This document shows, piece by piece, positions 6,327 through 15,459 of a stretch of DNA of 64,000 bases; within the stretch, counting starts at the first letter, position 1, and the number at the start of each line of letters is the position of its first letter. The notes under the pieces were generated by a model, which saw only the letters and a program-made list of their open reading frames with translations, had not been told where the DNA came from and did no database searches. The stretch is from an uncultured Lachnospiraceae bacterium (lineage in GTDB: Bacteria; Bacillota; Clostridia; Lachnospirales; Lachnospiraceae), in NCBI GenBank assembly GCA_902774915.1, contig CACYKH010000010.1, positions 1 to 64,000 on the forward strand, read 5' to 3'. Both the position numbers and the translations under genes were made by a program.

Positions 6327-7292
6327 AGTAGCTGGTGGCTTTGGTGTGTAATCAAAGAGGACTCTATTGATACCAGGTACTTCTGTGATTATACGGTTTA
6401 CGAGGTGGTCGATGAGTTCGTCGGAGAGGTGTTCTACTGTTACTTCCATAACATCTGTTGTGTTGATGGCACGGATGATGCATGGCCAGTCAAATGTTCT
6501 CTTTCCGTCTTTAACGCCTGTTGATTTGAAGTCTGGTACAACTGTGAAGTACTGCCATACTTTTCCTTCAAGACCGTTCTTAGCGAATTCTTCACGAAGA
6601 ATTGCATCTGACTCACGAACTGCCTCGAGTCTATCTCTTGTGATAGCTCCTGGACATCTAACTCCAAGTCCTGGACCTGGGAATGGCTGACGATATACCA
6701 TGTTATCTGGAAGGCCGAGAGCCTTTCCTACAACACGAACCTCATCTTTAAAAAGAATACGTACTGGCTCAACAAGTTCGAAGTTCATATCTTCAGGAAG
6801 TCCGCCTGCGTTATGGTGAGCTTTAATTCCAGCATCACTTTCTAAGATATCTGGCCAGATAGTTCCCTGTGCAAGGAACTCAATTCCATCCAGCTTTCTG
6901 GCTTCCTCAGCGAATACTTCAATAAACTCCCCACCAATAATCTTTCTCTTCTGCTCTGGATCTGTAACTCCAGCAAGTTTATCAAGGAAACGGTCTGTAG
7001 CATCTACATAAACAAGATTAGCTCCAAGTTCCTTTCCGAAAACTTCAATAACCTGCTCAGGCTCACCCTTTCTAAGAAGTCCATGATTAACATGAACACA
7101 TACCAGCTGCTGTCCTACAGCCTTAATTAAAAGTGCTGCAACAACAGATGAATCTACACCGCCAGAAAGTGCAAGAAGAACCTTCTTATCACCAATCTGA
7201 GCCTGCATCTTCGCAATCTGATCCTGGATGTAAGCATTAGCCTGTTCTTCGTTTGTAATACGTTCCATTGTATCCGGTCTTGACTCTAACAT
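6312..7292 (-). CDS. guaA: GMP synthetase, ATP-pyrophosphatase subunit only
   Basis: 326 residues. The PP-loop LALSGGVDSSV (about 41-50) binds ATP; RQPFPGPGLG and the C-terminal dimerisation region ending DYTPKPPATVEYE are typical of GuaA, which converts XMP to GMP. The N-terminal glutamine amidotransferase domain of about 190 residues that bacterial GuaA normally carries is absent. A strong GGGAGG eight bases before this ATG shows that translation really begins here, so this is not simple truncation. A separate amidotransferase subunit elsewhere (as in archaea) or direct use of ammonia is implied; none is in the window. Its 3' end is the apparent attachment site of the adjoining island. Confidence 0.9.
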   Translation of the reverse strand: MLESRPDTMERITNEEQANAYIQDQIAKMQAQIGDKKVLLALSGGVDSSVVAALLIKAVGQQLVCVHVNHGLLRKGEPEQVIEVFGKELGANLVYVDATDRFLDKLAGVTDPEQKRKIIGGEFIEVFAEEARKLDGIEFLAQGTIWPDILESDAGIKAHHNAGGLPEDMNFELVEPVRILFKDEVRVVGKALGLPDNMVYRQPFPGPGLGVRCPGAITRDRLEAVRESDAILREEFAKNGLEGKVWQYFTVVPDFKSTGVKDGKRTFDWPCIIRAINTTDVMEVTVEHLSDELIDHLVNRIITEVPGINRVLFDYTPKPPATVEYE

Positions 7293-7317
7293 TTTATAAT
7301 CCTCCCATTATTATCTT

Positions 7318-7893
7318 TTATAAATACTGATCATCAGTATCGTTTACTTTTTTAAGTCCACCCTTTTCTTCTTCATTATATCTTGGATCATCTTCAACAA
7401 GCTTTTCTCTAAGCTCAAACATATCCATCACTCCATACCTTCCCACTGATACGCAGAATAAGATAAATGCTATCAATGTGAAAGGTGTTGTTATATAGCT
7501 GACAGTACTTTCTAAAACAGTATATACAACATAAGATTTTTCGCCACCAACTACCATATATCTTGTAATAATAACTGGTATAAAGTATGTAGCAAATCTT
7601 ATTAGTACAGTCACAACTATAAAGACTATTGATATAGCACTCTTATTTCCGCTTTTTGTTATAACCACAAGATAGAAAATAAAGAATAATAACAGATTAA
7701 TAATTATATTGATTAATGCTCCATAAGGGATAACTCTTCCATCAGTTCCTTCTCCATTTATAGCAGCCCCATAAAACGCTGTTACAACACTCTTCTGTGC
7801 CAGAATAACAAGTCCAGCCAGTAAAAGGGAACATGCTTGTATTACCATAGCAATAAGTAAAGGGGTCTTTACTTTTTTCATATATTCTTTCAT
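7318..7893 (-). CDS. Small integral membrane protein, unknown
   Basis: 191 residues with about four or five hydrophobic segments (roughly 12-34, 54-79, 86-113, 128-150) and a charged C-terminal tail rich in Glu, Asp and Lys. No family recognised. It lies 25 bases upstream of guaA in the same direction and may be co-transcribed. Its own upstream region is set off by the trpB terminator at 7945-7971. Confidence 0.65.
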   Translation of the reverse strand: MKEYMKKVKTPLLIAMVIQACSLLLAGLVILAQKSVVTAFYGAAINGEGTDGRVIPYGALINIIINLLLFFIFYLVVITKSGNKSAISIVFIVVTVLIRFATYFIPVIITRYMVVGGEKSYVVYTVLESTVSYITTPFTLIAFILFCVSVGRYGVMDMFELREKLVEDDPRYNEEEKGGLKKVNDTDDQYL

Positions 7894-7944
7894 ACTCTTT
7901 CACTCCACTTCTTTTTTGTCGAACCAAGATTTATTATAACAAAA

Positions 7945-7971
7945 AAATGGCAGGTACGAAACCTGCCATTT
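7945..7971 (-). terminator. Terminator of trpB2
   Basis: AAATGGCAGGT pairs with ACCTGCCATTT around a short loop. On the minus strand the stem is followed by a run of seven T. It lies about 20 bases past the trpB2 stop. Confidence 0.8.
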
Positions 7972-7989
7972 AAATAATTTAATTACAAT

Positions 7990-9366
7990 TTACTCAACAT
8001 GTGGAAGCTTAGCAATGGATGCAGCAATCTCTTCATCTGTAGGGATGTAATCTGACATCTCGCCATTATTGTACTTCTCGTAAGCAACCATATCGAAGTA
8101 ACCTGTTCCTGTAAGACCAAAGACAATTGTCTTCTCCTCACCAGTTTCCTTACACTTAAGAGCCTCATCAATTGCAACTCTGATAGCATGTGAGCTTTCA
8201 GGTGCAGGGAGAATGCCCTCTGTTCTTGCAAACTGTTCAGCAGCCTCGAATACGCTTGTCTGCTCTACACTTGTAGCCTCCATGTATCCATCATGATAAA
8301 GCTGTGAAAGTGTTGAACTCATTCCGTGGAATCTAAGACCTCCAGCGTGGTTTGCTGATGGGATGAAACTGCTACCAAGTGTATACATCTTAGCAAGTGG
8401 GCAGATCATACCTGTATCACAGAAGTCATAAGCATAAGTTCCTCTTGTGAAGCTTGGACAGGATGCTGGCTCAACAGCGATTATTCTGTAATCAGCCTCT
8501 CCTCTAAGCTTCTCACCCATAAATGGAGCTATAAGTCCACCAAGGTTAGAACCACCACCGGCACAACCGATGATCATATCTGGCTTAATACCATATTTAT
8601 CAAGTGCAGCCTTTGTCTCAAGACCGATAACTGACTGATGAAGAAGTACCTGATTAAGTACGCTACCAAGTACATATCTATATCCTTCACTCTTTGTTGC
8701 AACTTCAACAGCTTCTGAAATTGCACATCCAAGGCTTCCTGTTGTTCCAGGGAACTCAGCAAGGATTTTTCTACCAACTTCTGTAGTCTCTGATGGAGAA
8801 GGAGTTACTGAAGCACCATATGTTCTCATAACTTCTCTTCTGAAAGGCTTCTGCTCATAAGAAACCTTAACCATATATACTTTACAATCAAGATCAAAGT
8901 AAGCACATGCCATTGAAAGAGCTGTACCCCACTGGCCTGCTCCTGTCTCAGTAGTTACACCCTTAAGGCCCTGCTTCTTAGCATAATAAGCCTGAGCGAT
9001 AGCTGAGTTAAGCTTGTGGCTTCCACTTGTATTGTTACCCTCGAACTTGTAGTAAATCTTAGCAGGTGTTCCAAGCTTCTTCTCTAAGCAATAAGCTCTT
9101 ACAAGTGGTGATGGTCTGAACATCTTATAGAAATCTCTGATATCCTGAGGAATTTCTATAAATGCTGTTGTATCATCCAGCTCCTGCTGTACCAGCTCTT
9201 CACAGAAAATAGGTGATAACTCTTCAGCTGTAAGTGGCTGACCTGTTCCCGGATTAAGCAGTGGTGCTGGCTTGTTTGTCATATCAGCTCTGAGATTATA
9301 CCAGGCTGTTGGCATTTCACTTTCTTCCAGATAAATCTTATAAGGGATCTTCTTTTCTTCTGACAT
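7990..9366 (-). CDS. trpB: TrpB2-type tryptophan synthase beta chain
   Basis: 458 residues from the ATG at 9364-9366, chosen because AGGAGG lies eight bases before it; an earlier ATG at 9387 would put that site inside the gene. The pyridoxal phosphate lysine sits in NTSGSHKLNSA (K118), and CAGGGSNLGG is the phosphate-binding glycine loop. The long N-terminus (about 60 residues before the core) and overall length mark the TrpB2 subgroup rather than the canonical 400-residue TrpB. TrpB2 makes tryptophan from indole and serine (or acts on O-phosphoserine) without a tight TrpA partner. It is a single-gene unit between two terminators; no other trp gene is nearby. Confidence 0.9.
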   Translation of the reverse strand: MSEEKKIPYKIYLEESEMPTAWYNLRADMTNKPAPLLNPGTGQPLTAEELSPIFCEELVQQELDDTTAFIEIPQDIRDFYKMFRPSPLVRAYCLEKKLGTPAKIYYKFEGNNTSGSHKLNSAIAQAYYAKKQGLKGVTTETGAGQWGTALSMACAYFDLDCKVYMVKVSYEQKPFRREVMRTYGASVTPSPSETTEVGRKILAEFPGTTGSLGCAISEAVEVATKSEGYRYVLGSVLNQVLLHQSVIGLETKAALDKYGIKPDMIIGCAGGGSNLGGLIAPFMGEKLRGEADYRIIAVEPASCPSFTRGTYAYDFCDTGMICPLAKMYTLGSSFIPSANHAGGLRFHGMSSTLSQLYHDGYMEATSVEQTSVFEAAEQFARTEGILPAPESSHAIRVAIDEALKCKETGEEKTIVFGLTGTGYFDMVAYEKYNNGEMSDYIPTDEEIAASIAKLPHVE

Positions 9367-9386
9367 CTTATAACCTCCTAAAAACA

Positions 9387-9425
9387 AAAAACCTGTCCCA
9401 GTTAGATAACACAGGGACAGGTTTT
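9387..9425 (-). terminator. Terminator of the sugar ABC transporter operon
   Basis: AAAACCTGTCCC pairs with GGGACAGGTTTT around a 14-base loop. On the minus strand the stem is followed by TTTTGTTTTT. It separates the permease gene at 9441 from trpB2. Confidence 0.8.
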
Positions 9426-9440
9426 ATTATACTTTTAAAT

Positions 9441-10490
9441 CTATTTATTATCAATCATTTTCTTCTTCTTTGATATAACCACACTCTGGATAACAAGGAA
9501 CAGACAAAGCATTGCAGCTATTGTGATTCCTGTCCACCAAGCCTGGTCAAGACCTGCAGAAGAAACGATGTTCTGTATTGTTGAAAGTGACAGAACACCA
9601 AAGAGGGTTCCAATGATATTTCCTACACCACCTGTGAGCATTGTTCCACCGATGATAGATGAGGCAATGGCATTCATTTCCATACCACTTGCATGTGATG
9701 CAGAACCTGAACCAACATGCATGAAGTATACAAATCCAGCTACACCAGCGAGAACACCACAGATAAGGTGCGAGATAAATTTAGTTCTTCTAACGTTGAT
9801 ACCAAGCATAAGAGCACTCTGAGCATTTCCACCTACAGCATAGAAGCTTCTACCAAGCTTTGTCCATCTGAGTGTAATGAAAAGTGCAATTACGATAAGC
9901 ATGGCAACTACAACGCCAATCTCTACGTATGCATTTACGTAGTTACCCAGCTTATTAACTGATCCAAAGCCAGGTACAATAACTCTTGTATCTTTGAGTT
10001 TTACAAAAGCTTCATTCTCAACATTGAATGGAGCTGTATGAACTATTGTTGTCATACCTCTTGCAAAGAACATACCTGCAAGAGTAACAATGAATGGCTG
10101 AATATCCAGATATGCTACAAGGAAGCCCTGAATCAGACCAAAGGCAAGTCCGATCGCAAGTGCTATTCCTATAGCACCAAGGATGCTTCCATTGTGGAAG
10201 TCCAGAAATACAGCACAGCTCATACTTACAAGTGCAACTACACCACCGACGGAGATATCAATTCCTCCGCAGATCATTACGATACTCATACCGCAGGATG
10301 TAATGATAAGTGCTGCGTTTGCATTTAATATGTTAAAGAACGTCTGTGGCTTGAGGAATCCTTCTCCCTGGATGAGGATTGCGCCCAGGTACATGAGGAA
10401 GAATACCACAATAGTAATAGTGAGGAGGAGGTTTGTATCACTTGTTCTGCCAAACCAACCTGAAAATCCTTTTTTCTTAGTTGTTTCCAT
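9441..10490 (-). CDS. Sugar ABC transporter permease (YjfF-like)
   Basis: 349 residues, about eight to ten membrane helices of the RbsC/BPD_transp_2 family, with the conserved ISVGGVVALVSM and MLGINVRRTKFISHLICGVLAG blocks. It is one of two permeases in this operon, as in the E. coli YtfQRT-YjfF importer of furanose sugars. The start follows GGAGGTGG placed ahead of the ATG, immediately after the stop of the other permease. It is the last gene of the transporter operon. Confidence 0.9.
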   Translation of the reverse strand: METTKKKGFSGWFGRTSDTNLLLTITIVVFFLMYLGAILIQGEGFLKPQTFFNILNANAALIITSCGMSIVMICGGIDISVGGVVALVSMSCAVFLDFHNGSILGAIGIALAIGLAFGLIQGFLVAYLDIQPFIVTLAGMFFARGMTTIVHTAPFNVENEAFVKLKDTRVIVPGFGSVNKLGNYVNAYVEIGVVVAMLIVIALFITLRWTKLGRSFYAVGGNAQSALMLGINVRRTKFISHLICGVLAGVAGFVYFMHVGSGSASHASGMEMNAIASSIIGGTMLTGGVGNIIGTLFGVLSLSTIQNIVSSAGLDQAWWTGITIAAMLCLFLVIQSVVISKKKKMIDNK

Positions 10491-10491
10491 A

Positions 10492-11550
10492 TTAAGCCAC
10501 CTCCTTCTTAGGAACTATTTTATTCCAAAGCTGAGAAAGCTTTTTACGAACAACAGGAGTACTAAGTACTACAAGTGCAATAACGACTACAGCTTTATAT
10601 GCTGAAAGAGCTTCTGAATTTACATTCATCTTATAAAGTGTAGTTGTAAGGAACTGAATAACGTATGCACCAAGGATTGATGCTGTCATATTGAACTTAC
10701 CACCACTCAGAGCATTTCCACCTAGAGCAACAGCAAGGATTGCATCCATCTCTATATCCTTAGCGATAACTGAATAGTTGATCGTGCTAAGACGACTAAC
10801 CTTAATGAGTCCTGCGACTGCTACGCAAAGACCGAGGATTACAAATGCAAGGAACTTTATAAACTGAGGATTGATACCATTAAGTCTTGATGAACTTCCA
10901 TTAATACCAACTGCCTGTGTATAAAGACCAAGAGTTGTAAACTTAAGTACCAGCATAATAACGATCACGCAGATCATTGCTATGAAAAATGGTGTTGGAA
11001 TTGGAACACCAGGAATATATCCACCATAGTATGAGAACTTTGGATCACTGATGATAGGAAGCTCATTGTTGTTGATCCATGCAGCTATTGAACGTCCAGC
11101 TGTAAAGAGGATCAGCGTCGCAACCATCGGTTGTATCTTAAAGTAAGCAACCAGAATACCGTTAAATGCACCAAAGAGCATTGCAACTACACATGCTACA
11201 AGGAATGCAACGATTATAGGAGCCTGAAGCTCATCTGGTCTTGAATCAGTTCCACAAAGTACTCTCAGGATAACACTACCAGCGATAGCAATTGTGGCAC
11301 CAACGGAAATATCCTGTCCACCTGAAGCAGCTGTAACAAGTGTCATACCAATAGCAAGAATTGCAAGCTCTGAACCATAATCAAGGATTGTGATCAGATA
11401 ACCTGAAAGAACAGGATCACCTGTACTATTCTCGCCAAGAGTAATCTTGAAGAATGATGGATCTACAATCAGATTAAAGAGTGCAAGTACAACTAATGCT
11501 GCCAGAGGTATAAGTAATTGCTTATTAAATACGAATTTCTTACTCGCCAT
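10492..11550 (-). CDS. Sugar ABC transporter permease (YtfT-like)
   Basis: 352 residues from the ATG at 11548-11550, preferred because GGAGG lies eight bases upstream; a GTG at 11559 overlaps that site. Multi-spanning RbsC-family permease with GQDISVGATIAIAGS and ALSGGKFNM blocks. It overlaps the end of the ATPase gene by 11 bases, indicating translational coupling. It partners with the permease at 9441 and the ATPase at 11540. Confidence 0.9.
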   Translation of the reverse strand: MASKKFVFNKQLLIPLAALVVLALFNLIVDPSFFKITLGENSTGDPVLSGYLITILDYGSELAILAIGMTLVTAASGGQDISVGATIAIAGSVILRVLCGTDSRPDELQAPIIVAFLVACVVAMLFGAFNGILVAYFKIQPMVATLILFTAGRSIAAWINNNELPIISDPKFSYYGGYIPGVPIPTPFFIAMICVIVIMLVLKFTTLGLYTQAVGINGSSSRLNGINPQFIKFLAFVILGLCVAVAGLIKVSRLSTINYSVIAKDIEMDAILAVALGGNALSGGKFNMTASILGAYVIQFLTTTLYKMNVNSEALSAYKAVVVIALVVLSTPVVRKKLSQLWNKIVPKKEVA

Positions 11551-13084
11551 CACTCTCACCTCCCTTTGTTTCTTCTGACTGTCCGGCTATAGTCTTCATA
11601 ATTCCGCTTTGTGTAAGCTGATCACCACTCAGCTCTCCAACCACCTTCCTGTCTCTCATAACTACAAGACGGGAACATGTTCTAAGCATCTCATCAGTTT
11701 CTGAAGAGATAAATGTTATACTCATACCCTCAGATGCAAGCTTGAGTACAAGCTTCTGAATATCAACCTTAGTTCCTACGTCGATACCACGAGTAGGCTC
11801 ATCAAGAATCAAATAATCAGGATGCATCAGGAGCCATCTTGCAAGTATAACCTTCTGCTGATTACCACCAGAAAGTGATTTAATTGGTGTATCTGGTGAT
11901 GCTGTTTTAATATCCAGCAGCTTAATGTATTCGTCAGCCAATTTGTAAGTTGCTGACTTTGAATAAGGCTTAAAGAATCCTCTAAGTACCTGGGATGCAA
12001 AGATGATATTTTCTCTAACGGAAAGATCACCTATAATACCATCCACTTTTCTGTCTTCAGGCAGGTAAGCTATACCATGTTTCATAGCATCAAGTGGCTT
12101 ATTGATCTTAATCTCTTTACCATCTTTCTTAACCTTACCGCCAATAACTCTATCAGCACCGAAGATAGCACGTACGCATTCGCTTCGTCCTGAACCAAGA
12201 AGACCAGTAAATCCGTTTACTTCGCCCTTCTTGATATAGAAATCGAATGGCTTAATGCCTGCATCACTCTGAAGCTGCTCAGCCTCAAATACAGGTGTAT
12301 CTCCAGACTTTTCTTCGTATTCTTTGGACTCGCCCTTGATATCCGAAAGATCATCCAGTTCTTTACCAAGCATCTTAGAAACAAGCTGTACTCTTGGTAA
12401 ATCTTCTATTACATATTCTCCTACAAGCTTTCCATCTCTCAGAACTGTGATCTTGTCACATACTTCATAAACCTGATCAAGGAAATGTGTAACGAATATA
12501 ATTCCTACTCCCTTCGCCTTAAGATCTCTCATAAGACCAAAGAGCTTCTGAACTTCACTTTCATCAAGAGATGAAGTAGGCTCATCAAGGATAAGAACCT
12601 TACACTCCATATCCACAGCTCTGGCTATTGCAACCATCTGCTGAACCGCAAGTGAACAACTAGCAAGCTGCTGAGTTGCCTTTGCAGGTATGTCCAGATT
12701 TTGTAATAATTTATCAGCATCCTCATTCATCTTTTTCCAATTAGTGAGGCTGCCCTTTGTTCTTCCTATATACATGTTCTCAGCTACAGTAAGATTAGGG
12801 CAAAGTGTAATCTCCTGATACACAGTACTGATACCCACGTTCTGAGCGTCCTGAGGAGAATGTATGTGTACTTCTCCTTCCTGTCCCTTCATGAATATTT
12901 TGCCTTCTTCTTTCTCATAGACACCGGTTATAACTTTGATAAGGGTAGATTTTCCTGCACCATTCTCGCCCATGAGTGCATGAATCTCTCCCTCACAAAG
13001 AGTGAAGTCTACATCCTGCAGAGCCTTAACACCAGGGAAGGTTTTATGAATATTATGTAGTTCTAAAACCGCCTTTTCTTTCAC
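11540..13084 (-). CDS. Sugar ABC transporter ATPase (YtfR/MglA/RbsA type)
   Basis: 514 residues, a tandem of two ABC domains as in carbohydrate importers of the CUT2 class. The first half has Walker A GENGAGKST (about 39-47) and Walker B VLILDEPTSSLD. The second half begins with the degenerate GLLGSGRSE typical of this class but keeps LSGGNQQKV and LILDEPTRGIDVG. It energises uptake through the two permeases. A hairpin at 13113-13139 separates it from the upstream binding-protein gene, which fits the usual excess of binding protein over transporter. Confidence 0.95.
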   Translation of the reverse strand: MKEKAVLELHNIHKTFPGVKALQDVDFTLCEGEIHALMGENGAGKSTLIKVITGVYEKEEGKIFMKGQEGEVHIHSPQDAQNVGISTVYQEITLCPNLTVAENMYIGRTKGSLTNWKKMNEDADKLLQNLDIPAKATQQLASCSLAVQQMVAIARAVDMECKVLILDEPTSSLDESEVQKLFGLMRDLKAKGVGIIFVTHFLDQVYEVCDKITVLRDGKLVGEYVIEDLPRVQLVSKMLGKELDDLSDIKGESKEYEEKSGDTPVFEAEQLQSDAGIKPFDFYIKKGEVNGFTGLLGSGRSECVRAIFGADRVIGGKVKKDGKEIKINKPLDAMKHGIAYLPEDRKVDGIIGDLSVRENIIFASQVLRGFFKPYSKSATYKLADEYIKLLDIKTASPDTPIKSLSGGNQQKVILARWLLMHPDYLILDEPTRGIDVGTKVDIQKLVLKLASEGMSITFISSETDEMLRTCSRLVVMRDRKVVGELSGDQLTQSGIMKTIAGQSEETKGGESDGE

Positions 13085-13112
13085 GTCTCCACCTCTTTTT
13101 TCCTAAATAAAA

Positions 13113-13139
13113 GGGTGCAACATTTAGAATGCCGCACCC
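13113..13139 (-). terminator. Intercistronic attenuator between binding protein and ATPase genes
   Basis: GGGTGC pairs with GCACCC around a 15-base loop, followed on the minus strand by TTTTATTT. It lies between the stop of the 13156 gene and the start of the 13084 gene. Partial termination here would lower transporter relative to binding-protein expression and may protect the upstream message end. Confidence 0.65.
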
Positions 13140-13155
13140 CCTCATAGTCTATATA

Positions 13156-14166
13156 TTAGATACCGTAGTTATCTACATCTTCCTGAGTAATTGTTGTTGC
13201 GTCAAAGCCCTTCTCGTCCATTATGATAGTTTTCTCTGAAAGTGTCTCGCCGTTCTCAAGCTTCTTGATAACTTCGTCGATATACTTAGCCTGGAATGGA
13301 TTACACTGTCCATCATAGTTCCAGTTCTGATTAAGGAGCTCTTCAAGTGCCCACTTATTGCAGTCAAATCCCATAACTACTACGTCTTTACCAACGCCGT
13401 GTGAGATGTTTGCCTTATCAAGTGCCTCTACAGCACCCTTAGCCATATCGTCGTTCTCTGCATAGATAACGTTGAAGCTGTCGCCTGAGTCGATAACTGA
13501 CTGAACGATCTGCTGTGCCTTCTCTGCGTTCCACTCAGCTGTCTGCTGTGTAACGATTGTCCAACCATTTTCCTTAGCCATTGTGTCAAGAGCACCAGAT
13601 CTACCCTGCTGAGCAGCTGATCCCATAACACCCTGAAGGTGGATAATCTTGTATTCGCTGAGGTTCTGATCCTTTAACCAGTTAGCTGCTGTCTCGCCTT
13701 CCTTGTCCATATCTGAAACGATTGAAGCTTCATAAAGGCTGTCGCTAGCATCTATAGTACGGTCAAAAAGGATAACCTTGATTCCTGCATCCTGTGCATC
13801 CTTGAGAACTGTGTCCCAACCAGATGTATCAGCTGCTGAAAGGAGAAGATAATCAACTCCATCCTGGATGAACTTCTGAGCTGCTGTAATCTGCTCATCG
13901 TTCTTTAAGCTGTATGCAAATGATGCATCATAGCCGTTTTCTGCTGAGAACATTTCTTTGAGGTCCTTATCGTTAGCTGTACGATAACCTGACTCATTAG
14001 GATCATTGTTGATGATACCAACTTTGATCTTATCTCCGCCGCCGCTTGAGCTTGAAGAATCACCACTACCTGAATCTCCGCCGCTACTTGAGCCACCACA
14101 TGCTACAAGGCTAAGTGCCATTGTTGCTGCAACTGCTGTTGCAAGAATCTTCTTAAATTTTTTCAT
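13156..14166 (-). CDS. Sugar-binding lipoprotein of the ABC transporter (YtfQ-like)
   Basis: 336 residues. Signal peptide with lipobox LVAC, so the mature protein is lipid-anchored at Cys-23, followed by a Gly/Ser-rich linker to about residue 45. The rest is a type I periplasmic-binding fold. The blocks FDRTIDASDSLYEASIVSDM and QGVMGSAAQQGRSGAL resemble YtfQ, which binds galactofuranose and arabinofuranose in E. coli. With araD and a pentose kinase upstream, L-arabinose in furanose form is the likely ligand (inference). GGAGGG precedes the start and a 10-base inverted repeat lies 25 bases upstream. Confidence 0.9.
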   Translation of the reverse strand: MKKFKKILATAVAATMALSLVACGGSSSGGDSGSGDSSSSSGGGDKIKVGIINNDPNESGYRTANDKDLKEMFSAENGYDASFAYSLKNDEQITAAQKFIQDGVDYLLLSAADTSGWDTVLKDAQDAGIKVILFDRTIDASDSLYEASIVSDMDKEGETAANWLKDQNLSEYKIIHLQGVMGSAAQQGRSGALDTMAKENGWTIVTQQTAEWNAEKAQQIVQSVIDSGDSFNVIYAENDDMAKGAVEALDKANISHGVGKDVVVMGFDCNKWALEELLNQNWNYDGQCNPFQAKYIDEVIKKLENGETLSEKTIIMDEKGFDATTITQEDVDNYGI

Positions 14167-14190
14167 GAATAAATCCCTCCATATTCATAA

Positions 14191-14223
14191 ATATAGTTTA
14201 TGTTTACGATGGTTAAACTATAT
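14191..14223 (-). promoter_or_regulatory. Perfect 10-base inverted repeat ahead of the binding-protein gene
   Basis: ATATAGTTTA (14191-14200) and TAAACTATAT (14214-14223) form perfect arms around a 13-base spacer. It sits 25 bases before the start of the YtfQ-like gene, in an AT-rich 198-base gap after the kinase-associated binding protein gene. It could be an operator for this transporter or a leader hairpin. No clear -35/-10 pair could be fixed around it. Confidence 0.5.
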
Positions 14224-14364
14224 CAGAATAAAAAGGGACTTTATACGGAGTATCTTTTGAATTATTTTCGATAATTTATGAATTAAAAAACATAAATTTA
14301 ATATTTTTTAATTAGTTAAGTTTTTTTATTAAAAGTTGGATTTTTTATTCTCGGATCAACTTAT

Positions 14365-15438
14365 CTAGTATTCTCTACTATTAACTATATCCTGAGTAAG
14401 CTGAGTTATCTCATATTCCTTATCATCCACAGTCACGCTTGTTACTGTATCATCATAGGAAAATGCACTCTCCTTAACATAGGTATATTTAAAGTAATCT
14501 TCGCCATTCTCAATTGCCTTAATGATATTCTGAATCTCTTCTCCCTGAAGAGGATTACATTCAACATCCAGAGCTATCTTTCCTTCGAGCACTTTTGTAA
14601 GACCAGAATTAGCAGCATCAAATGAAATAACCAGGACTTCACCTTTATCTATATTTCCGCCTACTGTTTTACCTGCCTCTTCCAGCGCCTCGATAGCACC
14701 AATTGCCTCGTTATCATTTTCACAATAAACTACATTAATATTGTCATGCTCACTAAGAAGGTTAGCCATAACCTCTTTACCTTTTGCCTGAGTGTAATCA
14801 GCCGGAACCTGAGCTATCAAATCCCAACCATACTCTCCAGAAGCTTCAAGAATACTATTTGTTCTTCCAATCTGAGCTGTGGCACCAAGTGTTCCCTGAA
14901 TATCTACTATATGTAAATCTTCCGGAGCCACGCCCTTTGCTTCGGTATAACTCTTCAGCCATTCACAGGCAATATGCCCCTCTTTACTGAAGTCCGAACC
15001 AACCCAGGCTGTAACCAGATTAGTATCATCCACGCTAACTCTTCTGTCCACAACTATAACAGGAATATCTGAATCCTTTGCTTCCTGAAGAACAGTATCC
15101 CATCCAGTCTCAGTAACAGGAGCAAGTACAATATAATCCACCTCCTGCTGAATAAAATTCCTGATGGCAATGATCTGTTTATCCTGTTTTTGCTGAGCAT
15201 CATCATACATTAGGTCATAGCCGTTTTCCCTTGTAAATGTTCCACGGATAGATTCCGTATTTGCTACTCTCCAGTCAGACTCCGCTCCCAGCTGAGAAAA
15301 TCCAACTGTGATAACATCAAAATCATCATAGCTTTCCTCTGTTTCTGCTTCAGTTTTCTTTCCACAACCAGAAAAAGCAAAAAGCAGTGCAGCTACACCA
15401 CAAACAAAATTTAATTTCTTTCTTTTAAATCTTTTCAT
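14365..15438 (-). CDS. Second sugar-binding lipoprotein, coupled to the sensor kinase
   Basis: 357 residues from the ATG at 15436-15438 (a TTG at 15453 is the only earlier start). Lipobox FSGC anchors the protein. The fold is again YtfQ-like, with ITVGFSQLGAESDWRVANTE and DIQGTLGATAQIGR, so the protein likely binds the same or a related furanose sugar. It lies directly downstream of the histidine kinase gene and away from the transporter genes. It is probably the extracellular ligand sensor of a three-component system rather than a transport protein, as known for XylFII-LytS-type systems. That role is inferred from position. Confidence 0.85.
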   Translation of the reverse strand: MKRFKRKKLNFVCGVAALLFAFSGCGKKTEAETEESYDDFDVITVGFSQLGAESDWRVANTESIRGTFTRENGYDLMYDDAQQKQDKQIIAIRNFIQQEVDYIVLAPVTETGWDTVLQEAKDSDIPVIVVDRRVSVDDTNLVTAWVGSDFSKEGHIACEWLKSYTEAKGVAPEDLHIVDIQGTLGATAQIGRTNSILEASGEYGWDLIAQVPADYTQAKGKEVMANLLSEHDNINVVYCENDNEAIGAIEALEEAGKTVGGNIDKGEVLVISFDAANSGLTKVLEGKIALDVECNPLQGEEIQNIIKAIENGEDYFKYTYVKESAFSYDDTVTSVTVDDKEYEITQLTQDIVNSREY

Positions 15439-15459
15439 ATTATCTTCTTTCAAATAAAT

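Noticed and set aside
6312..7292. guaA as a frameshifted or truncated pseudogene
   Set aside because: The listed ATG has its own strong ribosome site at ideal spacing, the frame is intact to the end, and no amidotransferase coding is left upstream.
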